Positions 55,776-64,000 of a stretch of DNA of 64,000 bases are shown one piece after another. The position numbers and the translations under genes were made by a program. The notes under the pieces were generated by a model, which was given only the letters and a program-made list of their open reading frames with translations, did no database searches and was not told the DNA's origin. Position 1 is the stretch's first letter. Every line of letters starts with the position of its first letter. Source of the DNA: Hydrogenophaga sp. NFH-34 (GTDB taxonomy: Bacteria > Pseudomonadota > Gammaproteobacteria > Burkholderiales > Burkholderiaceae_C); assembly GCF_021401345.1 (NCBI RefSeq), contig NZ_JACBGE010000003.1, forward strand, positions 124,001 to 188,000, given 5' to 3'.

Positions 55776-56744
55776 TCACAGTTCGATCTTGTGTTTGACG
55801 ACGATAGGTCGCCACTGCTCGAGTTCTGCGCGGATGATCTGCGTCAGCTCCTGGGGCGTGCTGCCCTTGGGCTCGACGTGCCGGCTCACAAAGAACTGGC
55901 GGACATCGGGCCGGCTGAGCGCCTGCGCCACCGCCGCATTCAGCCGCGCCACGATGGCATCGGGGGTGCCCTTGGGGGCCAGAAGCCCGAACCATGCACT
56001 GGTCTGGAAGCCCGGCACGTCCTTCGCAACCGTGGGCAAGCCCTCTACCACGGGTGTCGGCTGCGCCGTTCCCACGGCCAGGTACTTCACCCGCCCGGTG
56101 GCCAGCATCGCACCACCGTCAAGCCCGGTGACAAACGCAGCCTGGATCTCGCCACCCAGAAAGGCGGTGAGCATGGGGGCGCCGCCCTTGTAGGGAATGT
56201 GCTGCAACTGCACACCGGCCAGTTCGTTGAAGTACTCGCCGGTGAGGTGCGACAGCGACCCCGGGCCCACCGAGCCATAGTTGAACTTGCCGGGATTGGC
56301 GCGTGCCAGCGCCAGGAACTCTTTGACGTTGTTGGCCGGGGTGTTCGAGGGCACAGCCAGCATCATCGGGGTGATGGCCACTGTGGAAATCGGTTTCAGA
56401 TCGGTCAGAACGTCGTACGGCAGCTTGCGCATCAGCGACCCCACGGCATTCGGTCCGGTGTTGCCGAACACCAGGGTGTAGCCATCCGGCTCCGCGCGCA
56501 CCACCGCTTCGGTACCGATGGCGCCACCGGCGCCGGCGCGGTTGTCGATGATCACCGGCTGGCCCAGGATCTCGCTCAACGGCTGCTGGATCACGCGCGC
56601 CATCTGATCGGTCGAACCCCCAGCGGCATACGGCACAACGACCTTGATGGGCCGCGCGGGATAGGTCTGCGCCAGTGCAGAAGCGGTCAGGCCCAGAACC
56701 CCGGCCGCGAGCAGCCAGGTACGAACGAGGGTTTTCTTGATCAT
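55776..56744 (-). CDS. Bug/TctC-family periplasmic substrate-binding protein
   Basis: The 322-residue protein has a signal peptide (cleavage near ASALAQ) and motifs RPIKVVVPYAAGG, VIIDNRAGAGG and FNYGSVGPG. It probably captures the carboxylic substrate of this cluster in the periplasm. No TctAB pair is nearby. ATG 56744 follows AGGAGA. Confidence 0.9.
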   Translation of the reverse strand: MIKKTLVRTWLLAAGVLGLTASALAQTYPARPIKVVVPYAAGGSTDQMARVIQQPLSEILGQPVIIDNRAGAGGAIGTEAVVRAEPDGYTLVFGNTGPNAVGSLMRKLPYDVLTDLKPISTVAITPMMLAVPSNTPANNVKEFLALARANPGKFNYGSVGPGSLSHLTGEYFNELAGVQLQHIPYKGGAPMLTAFLGGEIQAAFVTGLDGGAMLATGRVKYLAVGTAQPTPVVEGLPTVAKDVPGFQTSAWFGLLAPKGTPDAIVARLNAAVAQALSRPDVRQFFVSRHVEPKGSTPQELTQIIRAELEQWRPIVVKHKIEL

Positions 56745-56793
56745 GGTTGTCTCCTTTTGTGTGGTGAAGATGGCGGCTGAGGGCCGCCATCGC

Positions 56794-58113
56794 TCAGGGG
56801 GCGTAGCCGAAATCCTTGCCGACTTCGGCCTTCATGTGCTCAGCCCCTTCCTGGGTCCAGTCCGCGCCCGCCGGAATCGTCAGCGACACCGCGCGCAGCA
56901 TGAACAGATCGGGATTGGTGGACGACGGTGGGCGAGTGCCTTCGTGAAGCAGCTTCCGGCTCGCGTCGAGCAGCATCCGGCGCGTGCGTGCAATGCCGGT
57001 GTCGCTCAGGCCGAGGTGTTCTTTCGAACGGTCGTAGATGGTGGCAACGCCCGACTGGCATGCAGCGTCCTGAACCCACAGCCCGGGCAGGCCCGAGTTG
57101 TATTTGTCGACCTGCAACTGGTAGCTGAACTGGTAGGCATTCCCGCGGTTGAACACGCTCCAGTAGGTGTGATAGGGATCCATGGGCGAACGCTTTTCGA
57201 ACGATGCCTCCGAGGCATGCCCGGTTTCGCGCCCGCCATAGCCCTCCCGGAACACCTTCCGCGTCTTCTCGTATAACGGCTGTGCCGGGGTGTACGAGAA
57301 CATCAGACACAGCGTGTGATGGTCGTCGATCGGCACCCACGCATGCCCCGAAAGATCGGGGTATTGGGCCTGGGGCGGCACGAACGTCCAGAACGGCAGC
57401 AGGAACTGGTTGACACGCACGTAGTTCTTGTCGTCCCCCACCTTGCGGCGGGCACCGATGCTCAGACCCGCGGCGTGTTGCACGCATTCGAAACTGGGCG
57501 CCAGATCCTGCGCCTGCTTCCATTGATTGATCGTGCCACCCACATCCACGCGGCCGTGCAGGATGGCGGCATGGGCTGAATCGATCTCGCCTTCAAGCGC
57601 CTGCAGCCAGTTGCACTCCTGCACGCGCATCGTCAGGGCCACCTGGTTTTCCGGCACCAGATTCCACTCGATGTTGGGCAAGGGTGGCAGGTTTTCGGTG
57701 TCGCCGCCCATGTATGTCCAGAGCACACCATTGCGCTCCTGCACCGGATAGGCCTTGATCTTCACGCGCGCCAGCATCGGCGAGTTGGCGGGCTCTGCGG
57801 GCATCTCGGTGCAGGCACCGCTCACGTCGAACTTCCATCCGTGATAGACGCACCGGATACCGTCCTGCTCGTTGCGCGCAAAGGCCATCGGCGATCCGCG
57901 GTGCGGGCACGCATGGTCCACCAGGCCGACCCGCCCGCTGCTGTCGCGGTACGCAATAAGGTCCTCGCCCAGCAGGCGCACACGGTACGGCTGGCCGTCT
58001 TCGGCGACGTCACGGGACAACAGGAAGGGGATCCAGAACTGGCGCATCAACTGCCCCATTTCCGTACCAGGCCCCACCCGTGTGATTCGCTGGTTGTCTT
58101 CTTGGCTCAGCAT
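56794..58113 (-). CDS. Rieske non-heme iron oxygenase alpha subunit, phthalate dioxygenase-like
   Basis: The 439-residue oxygenase has the Rieske ligands C69, H71, C88 and H91. The mononuclear iron facial triad is H181, H186 and an Asp later; D178 bridges the centres (motif D-x2-H-x4-H). It is like the homotrimeric phthalate 4,5-dioxygenase/vanillate demethylase type without a beta subunit. The reductase gene is divergent. It is the first gene of the minus-strand operon, preceded by AGGAGAG and an AATGGT-N3-ACCATT operator. Confidence 0.92.
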   Translation of the reverse strand: MLSQEDNQRITRVGPGTEMGQLMRQFWIPFLLSRDVAEDGQPYRVRLLGEDLIAYRDSSGRVGLVDHACPHRGSPMAFARNEQDGIRCVYHGWKFDVSGACTEMPAEPANSPMLARVKIKAYPVQERNGVLWTYMGGDTENLPPLPNIEWNLVPENQVALTMRVQECNWLQALEGEIDSAHAAILHGRVDVGGTINQWKQAQDLAPSFECVQHAAGLSIGARRKVGDDKNYVRVNQFLLPFWTFVPPQAQYPDLSGHAWVPIDDHHTLCLMFSYTPAQPLYEKTRKVFREGYGGRETGHASEASFEKRSPMDPYHTYWSVFNRGNAYQFSYQLQVDKYNSGLPGLWVQDAACQSGVATIYDRSKEHLGLSDTGIARTRRMLLDASRKLLHEGTRPPSSTNPDLFMLRAVSLTIPAGADWTQEGAEHMKAEVGKDFGYAP

Positions 58114-58122
58114 TTTCTCTCC

Positions 58123-58140
58123 TATAATGGTTCAACCATT
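58123..58140. promoter_or_regulatory. GntR-type operator in the oxygenase/reductase divergent promoter
   Basis: AATGGT-TCA-ACCATT (58126-58140) is a perfect palindrome fitting the TGGT-N3-ACCA consensus of FadR/VanR-type GntR regulators. A perfect TATAAT -10 (58123-58128, plus strand) overlaps it, so binding would block the reductase promoter. The oxygenase start is 12 bases away on the other strand. The same palindrome lies upstream of the aldehyde dehydrogenase gene. Confidence 0.75.
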
Positions 58141-58244
58141 GAGTTAATGTACCCGATTTCACCCCTCAGGACCTAGTGGTTTCCACGAATGCGCGAGCAA
58201 CGTGCTCAGGCTTTCCCGGACACCCCCACCCAGTGCCTCCACTC

Positions 58245-59198
58245 ATGCCTCAAGAAACCTTCACCCTGCAGATTCGCCAGATCCGGCTGGAGACTGATGA
58301 CGTGCTGTCCTTTGAGCTGGCCAGCCCCACGCAGGACCCGCTGCCGGTCGCACCGGCAGGCGCTCACCTGGAGCTTCATCTCCCTGGCGCGCTACAGCGC
58401 AGCTACTCTTTGCTGGATGAGGGGCTCGGCGGTTGCTACCGCATCGCCGTCAAGCGCGAACCCCAGAGCCGTGGCGGTTCCGCGTGGTTACACAGTCAGG
58501 CCCGCGTGGGACAGACGCTGCAAGCCCAGGCCCCGCGCAACGATTTCGCACTGAACGAGCACGCGCCGGAGTCCATCCTGATCGCCGGCGGGATCGGTAT
58601 CACGCCCTTGCTGGCCATGGCTCGGCGCCTCAACAGACTGGGACACCGCTGGTCGCTCCACTACGCCGCCCCCAGCCCCGACCGCATGGCCTATCGGGAT
58701 TGCCTGCAGGCACTGGCCGCCGACGGCCACGGCAGCCTGCACACCTACTGCAGCAGCGAGGACAGGCGCCTGGACATCGCCGCCGTGGTGCGCGCATCCG
58801 GTCCGCAAGCACACCTCTATTGCTGCGGACCCGCCGGCCTCATCGACGACTTCATCACCGCAACCCAGGACCGTCCACCCGAACGCGTCCACTACGAGCG
58901 CTTTGCCGCCCGCCACGCTGCCTCCACAGAGGGGGGCTACGAAGCCTTGCTGGCCCGTTCGGGCAAGACCGTGAAGGTGAGCGCAGGCAGGACCCTCCTG
59001 GACGCGATCCTCGATGCCGGCGTCGACATCCCCTACGCCTGCTCGCAGGGCGTCTGCGGAACCTGCCGCACGCGCGTGATTTCCGGCACCCCGGACCATC
59101 GGGACGAATGCCTGACGGAAGCCGAAAGGCAGAGCAACGAAGCCATCATCCCCTGTTGCTCGGGCGCGCTTTCCAGCTCGCTGGTGCTCGATCTCTGA
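58245..59198 (+). CDS. Oxygenase reductase (VanB/phthalate dioxygenase reductase type)
   Basis: The 317-residue protein has FMN- and NAD-binding domains (RSYSLL; IAGGIGITPLLAM) and a C-terminal [2Fe-2S] plant-type domain with ACSQGVCGTC. It is the electron donor for the divergent Rieske oxygenase. ATG 58245 is used; an upstream in-frame start at 58176 adds an unlike N-terminus. The gene ends six bases from the convergent GntR gene. Confidence 0.92.
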   Translation: MPQETFTLQIRQIRLETDDVLSFELASPTQDPLPVAPAGAHLELHLPGALQRSYSLLDEGLGGCYRIAVKREPQSRGGSAWLHSQARVGQTLQAQAPRNDFALNEHAPESILIAGGIGITPLLAMARRLNRLGHRWSLHYAAPSPDRMAYRDCLQALAADGHGSLHTYCSSEDRRLDIAAVVRASGPQAHLYCCGPAGLIDDFITATQDRPPERVHYERFAARHAASTEGGYEALLARSGKTVKVSAGRTLLDAILDAGVDIPYACSQGVCGTCRTRVISGTPDHRDECLTEAERQSNEAIIPCCSGALSSSLVLDL

Positions 59199-59204
59199 GC
59201 CGTT

Positions 59205-59939
59205 TCAGCCCGCCTGCATCGACTGCCTGGCCGTCCACTGCGCCAGGTACTGATCGTGCAGGCGCACCAGCGCCTTGGTCATTTCCTTCGTGGCAGCTTC
59301 GGCGTCCCGCGCCCGCAGGTGCTTGAGGAGCCTGCGGCGCGAGGGCAGTATGAATGAGTTCTCGCTCGGGCCGATCTGCTGGATGAACTCGGCCAGCACG
59401 CTCATGACACCTTGGATCGTGCTCTCGATGATCGGGTTCCGGGTCAGTCCGGCCAACACCAGATGGAACTCCCGGTTGAGTCGCGCCCGTTCATCAAAAT
59501 TGCCAGCCGCATCGGCTCGGGCCGTGGCATCCACATTGGCCTGCAACTGATCGATGTCCTCATCGCTCGCGATTTCGCAGACGATGCCCACGATCATCCG
59601 GCTCAACCAGATGCGCGCGTCCGTCAATTGTTTGGGCGTGATCGCGCCAAGGTGGTACAGATCGCGCATGCTCTTCGCGATCGTGGCCGCGTCGCCATGC
59701 CGGACAAAGGCCCCGCCATGGGCGCCTTTGCGCAGCTCGATCAGCTTGGCCTGTTCCAGCGCCCTGAGAGCCTCGCGCAAGGTATTGCGGCTCACATTGA
59801 AGCGTTGTGAAAGATCCCTCTCGGCAGGCAGCTTGTCGCCGGGGCGCAATCTTCCCTGGGCGATCTGATCGCGGATCTGCGCCTCGATCTCGTCTGCGGC
59901 CCGCAGCGAAGAGATGGCTTCAAAATCTGGCTGACCCAA
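59205..59939 (-). CDS. GntR-family regulator, FadR subfamily (regulator 1)
   Basis: The 244-residue protein has an N-terminal winged helix (RLRPGDKLPAERDLSQRFNVSRNTLREAL) and a helical FCD effector domain. It is a paralogue of regulator 2, which is divergent across about 90 bp. FadR-type proteins bind TGGT-N3-ACCA-like palindromes, and two such sites occur in this cluster. It is likely a repressor that responds to a pathway acid or CoA ester. Confidence 0.9.
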   Translation of the reverse strand: MGQPDFEAISSLRAADEIEAQIRDQIAQGRLRPGDKLPAERDLSQRFNVSRNTLREALRALEQAKLIELRKGAHGGAFVRHGDAATIAKSMRDLYHLGAITPKQLTDARIWLSRMIVGIVCEIASDEDIDQLQANVDATARADAAGNFDERARLNREFHLVLAGLTRNPIIESTIQGVMSVLAEFIQQIGPSENSFILPSRRRLLKHLRARDAEAATKEMTKALVRLHDQYLAQWTARQSMQAG

Positions 59940-60025
59940 TGCACGCCTCCCGCAGATGCCTGTTTGTCACACTTGCCACAACCGGCCCGCATTTTATGTT
60001 CGCCAGCCTGTCCAGGCGGGCCTGC

Positions 60026-60808
60026 ATGCCATACTGCTCGGCGATTTTTTCTACCCAGACCCAGAGCCCCTCCGTGGACGCCAACGTGCTCGACTTTCAA
60101 CCCATCCAGCCCGTTCGGACTTTCGAGGCCGTGGAACAACGCATCCGAGAGCAGATTGCCAGCGGGCGCCTGCGGCCCGGCGACAAGCTCCCTTCAGAGC
60201 GCGAGTTGGCGGAGCAACTGCGTGTTGGCCGCAACACGGTGCGGGAGGCGCTTCGCAGCCTCGAAAACGCTGGTGTCCTCAGCCTGACGAGAGGCGTCAA
60301 AGGCGGCGCCTTCATCCGCGAAGGCAGCAATCTGCGCATCACCCAGGCCGTGACCGATCTGGTCGCACTGGGATCGGTCTCGCTCGACGATCTGACGGAA
60401 CTGCGCATCCACCTGCTCGATGCGGTGGTCCGCCTGGCCTGCGAACGTGCCACCCCCCAACAAATCGCCGAACTCGACGCCGTTGTCCAGAGCACCAAGG
60501 ATGCCAACGATGCGGCCTCCGAGGGCAAACGTCTCGATGCCGCCCTGGAGTTTTACAGGTTGCTGGCGGCCGCCACGCAGAACAGGGCTTTCGCCATGAT
60601 GGTCGCGTCCATTGGTGAGACCGTGGTCCGCCTGCTTGGCACCATCAGCTACCCGCCGGAAAAGCTGTTCCAGGCCCGATGCCGCTTCATGGTGCATTTC
60701 CAGGCACGCGATGCCGATGCCGCCTGCAAAGAGCTGAACGCGCTCCTCGTTGCCCTGCGCGACCACGCCAAACGCGTCAGCCGCAAGCCGCGCCGCCAGG
60801 CCGTCTGA
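60026..60808 (+). CDS. GntR-family regulator, FadR subfamily (regulator 2)
   Basis: The protein (about 260 residues) has the same winged helix (RLRPGDKLPSERELAEQLRVGRNTVREAL) followed by an FCD domain. The start is uncertain: ATG 60026 has an AGGCGG ribosome site, while GTG 60074 gives an N-terminus like that of regulator 1. It lies between the reductase and aldehyde dehydrogenase genes, each controlled by a matching operator. Confidence 0.88.
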   Translation: MPYCSAIFSTQTQSPSVDANVLDFQPIQPVRTFEAVEQRIREQIASGRLRPGDKLPSERELAEQLRVGRNTVREALRSLENAGVLSLTRGVKGGAFIREGSNLRITQAVTDLVALGSVSLDDLTELRIHLLDAVVRLACERATPQQIAELDAVVQSTKDANDAASEGKRLDAALEFYRLLAAATQNRAFAMMVASIGETVVRLLGTISYPPEKLFQARCRFMVHFQARDADAACKELNALLVALRDHAKRVSRKPRRQAV

Positions 60809-60888
60809 CCCGCACTCGCCCGACATCCCGCTCGCGCCGGTCGGGCCACACAAGGGTTAACCCTCGATTTACCGGCACAAACCTCTTT

Positions 60889-60906
60889 TAAAATGGTAGA
60901 ACCATT
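60889..60906. promoter_or_regulatory. GntR-type operator and -10 box upstream of the aldehyde dehydrogenase
   Basis: AATGGT-AGA-ACCATT (60892-60906) has the same arms as the site at 58126-58140, with only the three spacer bases changed. A TAAAAT hexamer (60889-60894) overlaps it and could be a -10 box. The start codon is 80 bases downstream. Confidence 0.75.
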
Positions 60907-60985
60907 GGATATTTCTGATGTTCAATCAATTCAAGCCGGCACTGCCGCCGTTTGCCTGGTCGTTCCCCATTTGCTGCGAGGTTCC

Positions 60986-62485
60986 ATGTCCCAACCTTCC
61001 CACCCACCGCTCCTGCCCCATCCGTATCTCGACGGCACCGTCAAGCACCTGCTCATTGACGGACAGCACGTTCCCGCGCTATCGGGCCGCACCTTCGCCA
61101 CCCTCAACCCCGCCACCGGCGACATCAACGCCCACGTCGCCGAAGCCGGTGCCGAAGACATCGACCGGGCGGTGGCAGCAGCACGCAAGGCGTTTGAACA
61201 AGGTCCGTGGAGCCGGTTCACCCCCTTTGACCGCCAGGCGGTCCTGCTCAAACTGGCCGATCTGCTCGACCGCCATTTCGATGAGCTGGCCACCCTAGAC
61301 TCCCTCGACATGGGCGCCCCCATCAGCGCCACCACGACACGCCGTCGACGCGGCATCGGGCTTCTGCGCTACTACGCCGGGCTCGCCACCGCCATTCACG
61401 GGCAGACCATCGGCAACTCCCAGCCCGGAGACATCTTCACCTACACCTTGAAGGAGCCTGTCGGGGTGGTGGCCGCCATCAACCCGTGGAACGGCCCACT
61501 GGGCATGGCCATCTGGAAGATTGCCCCCGCCCTGGCCACCGGGTGCACGGTGGTTCTCAAACCGGCCGAGCAGGCACCACTGTCCCCGATGCGGTTTGGT
61601 GAGCTCTGCCTCGAAGCCGGCATTCCGCCCGGCGTCGTGAACATCGTTCCAGGCCTGGGCGCCGCCGGTGCCGCACTGGCCGCCCACCCGGGTGTGGACA
61701 AGGTAGCCTTCACCGGCTCGACCGAGGTGGGCCAGCACATCGTTCGTGCATCGGCTGGCAACCTCAAGCGCGTCTCGCTCGAACTCGGTGGCAAGTCACC
61801 CAACATCGTCTTCGCCGATGCCGATCTGGATGCCGCCGTTCCCGGTGCTGCCATGGCGGTGTTTGCCAATTCGGGGCAGATCTGCAGCGCTGGAACACGG
61901 CTGTTTGTCGAACGCCGGATTCACGACGAGTTCGTCGAGCGCGTGGCGCAGTTTGCCAAGCGTCTGCGCGTGGGAAACCCTCTGGATCCACAAACCCAGC
62001 TCGGTCCGCTGGTCAGCGAAGAGCAGCTGTCGCGTGTCGTGAGCTACATGGAGATCGGCCGCTCGGAAGGCGCCACCGCCCATGCGGGCGGCGAACGGCT
62101 CCAGGGGGCCGGCCTGGAACGGGGGTACTTCGTGGCACCCACTGTCTTCGCAGACGTGCGAGACGAGATGAAGATCGCGGCAGAGGAAATTTTCGGTCCC
62201 GTGATCTCGGTGCTTCCTTTCGACACCACCGAAGAGGCCATCGAGCGCGGCAACAACACGCCCTATGGCCTCGGCGCGGGGGTGTGGACGCGCGACACGA
62301 ACAAGGTGCAGCAAGTCACCCGCGGTCTGCGCAGCGGCTCCGTCTGGGTCAATTGCTACGGTCCCATGGATCCGGCCGTTCCGTTCGGCGGCTACAAGAT
62401 GAGTGGCTATGGCCGGGAGTCCGGTACGGAGCACATCGAGGAGTTTCTCCAGACCAAGGCGGTTTGGTTCAAGGGCCGGGGTTGA
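60986..62485 (+). CDS. Aldehyde dehydrogenase, NAD(P)-dependent
   Basis: The 499-residue enzyme has catalytic Cys300 in FANSGQICSAGTR and general base Glu266 in LELGGKSPN, with the cofactor motif FTGSTEVGQ. ATG 60986 follows GAGG; the upstream in-frame ATG lies inside the operator. It is the first plus-strand gene after the operator and probably oxidises an aldehyde released by the pathway, which may come from the GMC oxidoreductase or the thiolase-like aldolase. Confidence 0.93.
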   Translation: MSQPSHPPLLPHPYLDGTVKHLLIDGQHVPALSGRTFATLNPATGDINAHVAEAGAEDIDRAVAAARKAFEQGPWSRFTPFDRQAVLLKLADLLDRHFDELATLDSLDMGAPISATTTRRRRGIGLLRYYAGLATAIHGQTIGNSQPGDIFTYTLKEPVGVVAAINPWNGPLGMAIWKIAPALATGCTVVLKPAEQAPLSPMRFGELCLEAGIPPGVVNIVPGLGAAGAALAAHPGVDKVAFTGSTEVGQHIVRASAGNLKRVSLELGGKSPNIVFADADLDAAVPGAAMAVFANSGQICSAGTRLFVERRIHDEFVERVAQFAKRLRVGNPLDPQTQLGPLVSEEQLSRVVSYMEIGRSEGATAHAGGERLQGAGLERGYFVAPTVFADVRDEMKIAAEEIFGPVISVLPFDTTEEAIERGNNTPYGLGAGVWTRDTNKVQQVTRGLRSGSVWVNCYGPMDPAVPFGGYKMSGYGRESGTEHIEEFLQTKAVWFKGRG

Positions 62486-62494
62486 TCCCGTGGC

Positions 62495-64000
62495 ATGCGC
62501 ATGACCCAGCAATCTCTCTCATTCGACTACATCGTGGTGGGCGCCGGCGCAGCCGGCTGTGTGCTCGCCAACCGCCTGTCTCAGGACCCGCAGGTCCGCG
62601 TTGCGCTGATCGAAGCGGGTCCGTCGGACCGGCGATTTCCTCTGAACTGGAAGACCGCCATCCCGATTGGCAACGTCTTCCTGTTGCCCCACGCCAGGTA
62701 CAACTGGCAGTACAGTTTTCAAGGCGGGGCCGGTGTCGGCCACCGACAAATTCCCTGCCCGCGGGGCAAGCTGTTTGGCGGCTGCACGTCGGTGAACGGC
62801 ACCGTCTACATCCGCGGCCACCGCAACGACTACGACCGCTGGCTCGCCGAAGGCAACGACGGCTGGGGCTTTGACGACGTGCTGCCCTACTTTCTCCGGC
62901 ACGAAAACCGGTCTCAGGGTGCATCCCCATGGCACGCTCGGGGGGGTGAACTCGATGTGCAACCGCTGAAAGACCCCCACCGCCTCTCGCACGCTTTTGT
63001 CGAAGCCGCCTGCGAAGCCGGGCACGCTCGCAACGACGACTTCAATGGTGCGATCCAAGATGGCTTCGGCCTCTTCGAGCTCAACCAGCGGAACTCCGTC
63101 CGCCTCAGCAGTTCACGGGCGTTCTTGCACCCTGCATTGTCGCGCCCCAATCTTCATGTCTTCGACCAGTCGACCGCACACCGTGTGCTCTTCGTCGGCA
63201 ACCGTGCCGTGGGTGTCTCCATCCACCGCCACGGGCAGACGCTCGATCTGCGTGCCAGCGAAGAGGTCGTGCTTTCCGGCGGAGCGATCAATTCACCACA
63301 ACTGCTCATGCTATCGGGCGTCGGCGATGCACCCGCCCTGGCGCAGCATGGCATTCCCGTCGTGCACGACCTTCCGGGCGTCGGCCGCAATCTCCAGGAC
63401 CACCCCAGCGCTTCCATCGCGCTGACCAACCCCTCCGCCGAGTCCTATGCATTGACGTGGCGCACCGCTCCCCGTGCCATCGCCGCGCCTTGGCGCTATC
63501 TGCTCGGCGGCAAGGGCATGCTGGCGTCCAATGCCGCGGAAGCCGGGGGGTTCATCCGCACCGACGAGGGCCTGGCCGAACCCGACATCCAGTACACGCT
63601 CATGGTGGGCCTCAAGGAGAGCGCCCGCACATTGCCGCGTCGCCACGGATTCATGTGCCACGTCAGTCTCCTGCGGCCATCCACACGCGGGCAGGTTCGC
63701 CTGCAATCGGCCCTCCCCAACGAGAAGCCCCTCATCGAGCCGGCGTTCCTCGAAGATCCGCGCGACGTGGCCACCCTGATCAAAGGAATGCGCGAGGCGC
63801 GACGCATTCTCGGCATGCCCGCCATCGCCGGGTATATCGGCCAGGAACTGACCCCTGGCGATGCTGCCCTCTCCGACGAAGCCCTCGAAGCCTATATCCG
63901 CAACTCGGTATCCACCATCTACCACCCTGTCGGCACTTGCAAGATGGGCCCCGCAAGCGATCCGATGGCGGTGGTCGATGCCACATTGAAAGTGCACGGC
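62495..64000 (+). CDS. GMC-family FAD-dependent alcohol oxidoreductase (3' end outside window)
   Basis: About 500 codons are visible. The N-terminus has the FAD motif VVGAGAAGCVLANRL, and GMC signatures GKLFGGCTSVNGTVYIRG and SGGAINSPQLLMLSGVG follow. The C-terminal His motif (TIYHPVGTCKMG) is present near the edge. It resembles choline or alcohol dehydrogenases and would make an aldehyde for the upstream dehydrogenase. The start is ATG 62495 or ATG 62501. Confidence 0.92.
   Translation, partial: MRMTQQSLSFDYIVVGAGAAGCVLANRLSQDPQVRVALIEAGPSDRRFPLNWKTAIPIGNVFLLPHARYNWQYSFQGGAGVGHRQIPCPRGKLFGGCTSVNGTVYIRGHRNDYDRWLAEGNDGWGFDDVLPYFLRHENRSQGASPWHARGGELDVQPLKDPHRLSHAFVEAACEAGHARNDDFNGAIQDGFGLFELNQRNSVRLSSSRAFLHPALSRPNLHVFDQSTAHRVLFVGNRAVGVSIHRHGQTLDLRASEEVVLSGGAINSPQLLMLSGVGDAPALAQHGIPVVHDLPGVGRNLQDHPSASIALTNPSAESYALTWRTAPRAIAAPWRYLLGGKGMLASNAAEAGGFIRTDEGLAEPDIQYTLMVGLKESARTLPRRHGFMCHVSLLRPSTRGQVRLQSALPNEKPLIEPAFLEDPRDVATLIKGMREARRILGMPAIAGYIGQELTPGDAALSDEALEAYIRNSVSTIYHPVGTCKMGPASDPMAVVDATLKVHG

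Overview
The window is a G+C-rich bacterial chromosome segment that looks like a betaproteobacterium of the family Comamonadaceae (Hydrogenophaga, Comamonas or Acidovorax type). The main reasons are the protocatechuate 4,5-cleavage operon in the order known from Comamonas (pmdE-F-D-A-B-C), the abundance of Bug/TctC-type and TRAP binding proteins, and the character of the rpoD and dnaG proteins. The genus is an inference. No tRNA, rRNA, CRISPR array, transposase or phage gene was seen.

Layout. 1-6.1 kb: the end of an acyl-CoA synthetase gene, then dnaG and rpoD with a strong terminator and a structured inverted repeat. 6.1-8.4 kb: an extra two-subunit LigAB-type extradiol dioxygenase with a divergent LysR regulator. 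8.4-10.7 kb: a flippase-like membrane protein and a PQQ-type sugar dehydrogenase-like protein. 10.6-14.6 kb: an AraC regulator divergent from a cytochrome P450, [2Fe-2S] ferredoxin and ferredoxin reductase operon. 14.6-26.3 kb: a defence island, in which a type I restriction-modification locus (hsdR-hsdS ... hsdM) is split by an AlbA_2/Schlafen-like protein, a GIY-YIG protein, a PIN/NYN-like protein and a toxin-antitoxin-like pair. 26.3-29.2 kb: a Cpx-like two-component system with a Spy/CpxP-like lipoprotein. 29.4-33 kb: a phytase-esterase-like protein, selD and the tRNA 2-selenouridine synthase gene. 33-40.4 kb: an aldo/keto reductase and the pmd operon with its LysR regulator. 40.4-49.1 kb: transport genes (AEC carrier, TctC protein, TRAP DctQM and three tandem DctP paralogues) with a DUF1932 dehydrogenase. 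49.5-64 kb: a second catabolic cluster.

How the genes work together. The pmd genes convert protocatechuate through 4-carboxy-2-hydroxymuconate semialdehyde and 2-pyrone-4,6-dicarboxylate to pyruvate and oxaloacetate. The TRAP and Bug proteins probably supply carboxylated substrates. The P450 system and the second LigAB pair may feed or parallel this route.

The last cluster encodes a Rieske oxygenase and its reductase, a CoA-transferase, a KstD-like flavoprotein dehydrogenase, an alpha-methylacyl-CoA racemase, a thiolase-fold protein with a DUF35 partner, an aldehyde dehydrogenase and a GMC oxidoreductase. Two FadR-type GntR regulators lie inside it. Two promoters carry the same palindrome, AATGGT-N3-ACCATT, which suggests one regulon. 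The combination resembles the logic of steroid or isoprenoid side-chain degradation, but the substrate cannot be read from sequence.

The most novel-looking parts are the split restriction locus with its accessory nucleases, and the Rieske/racemase/aldolase-like cluster with its operator pair.
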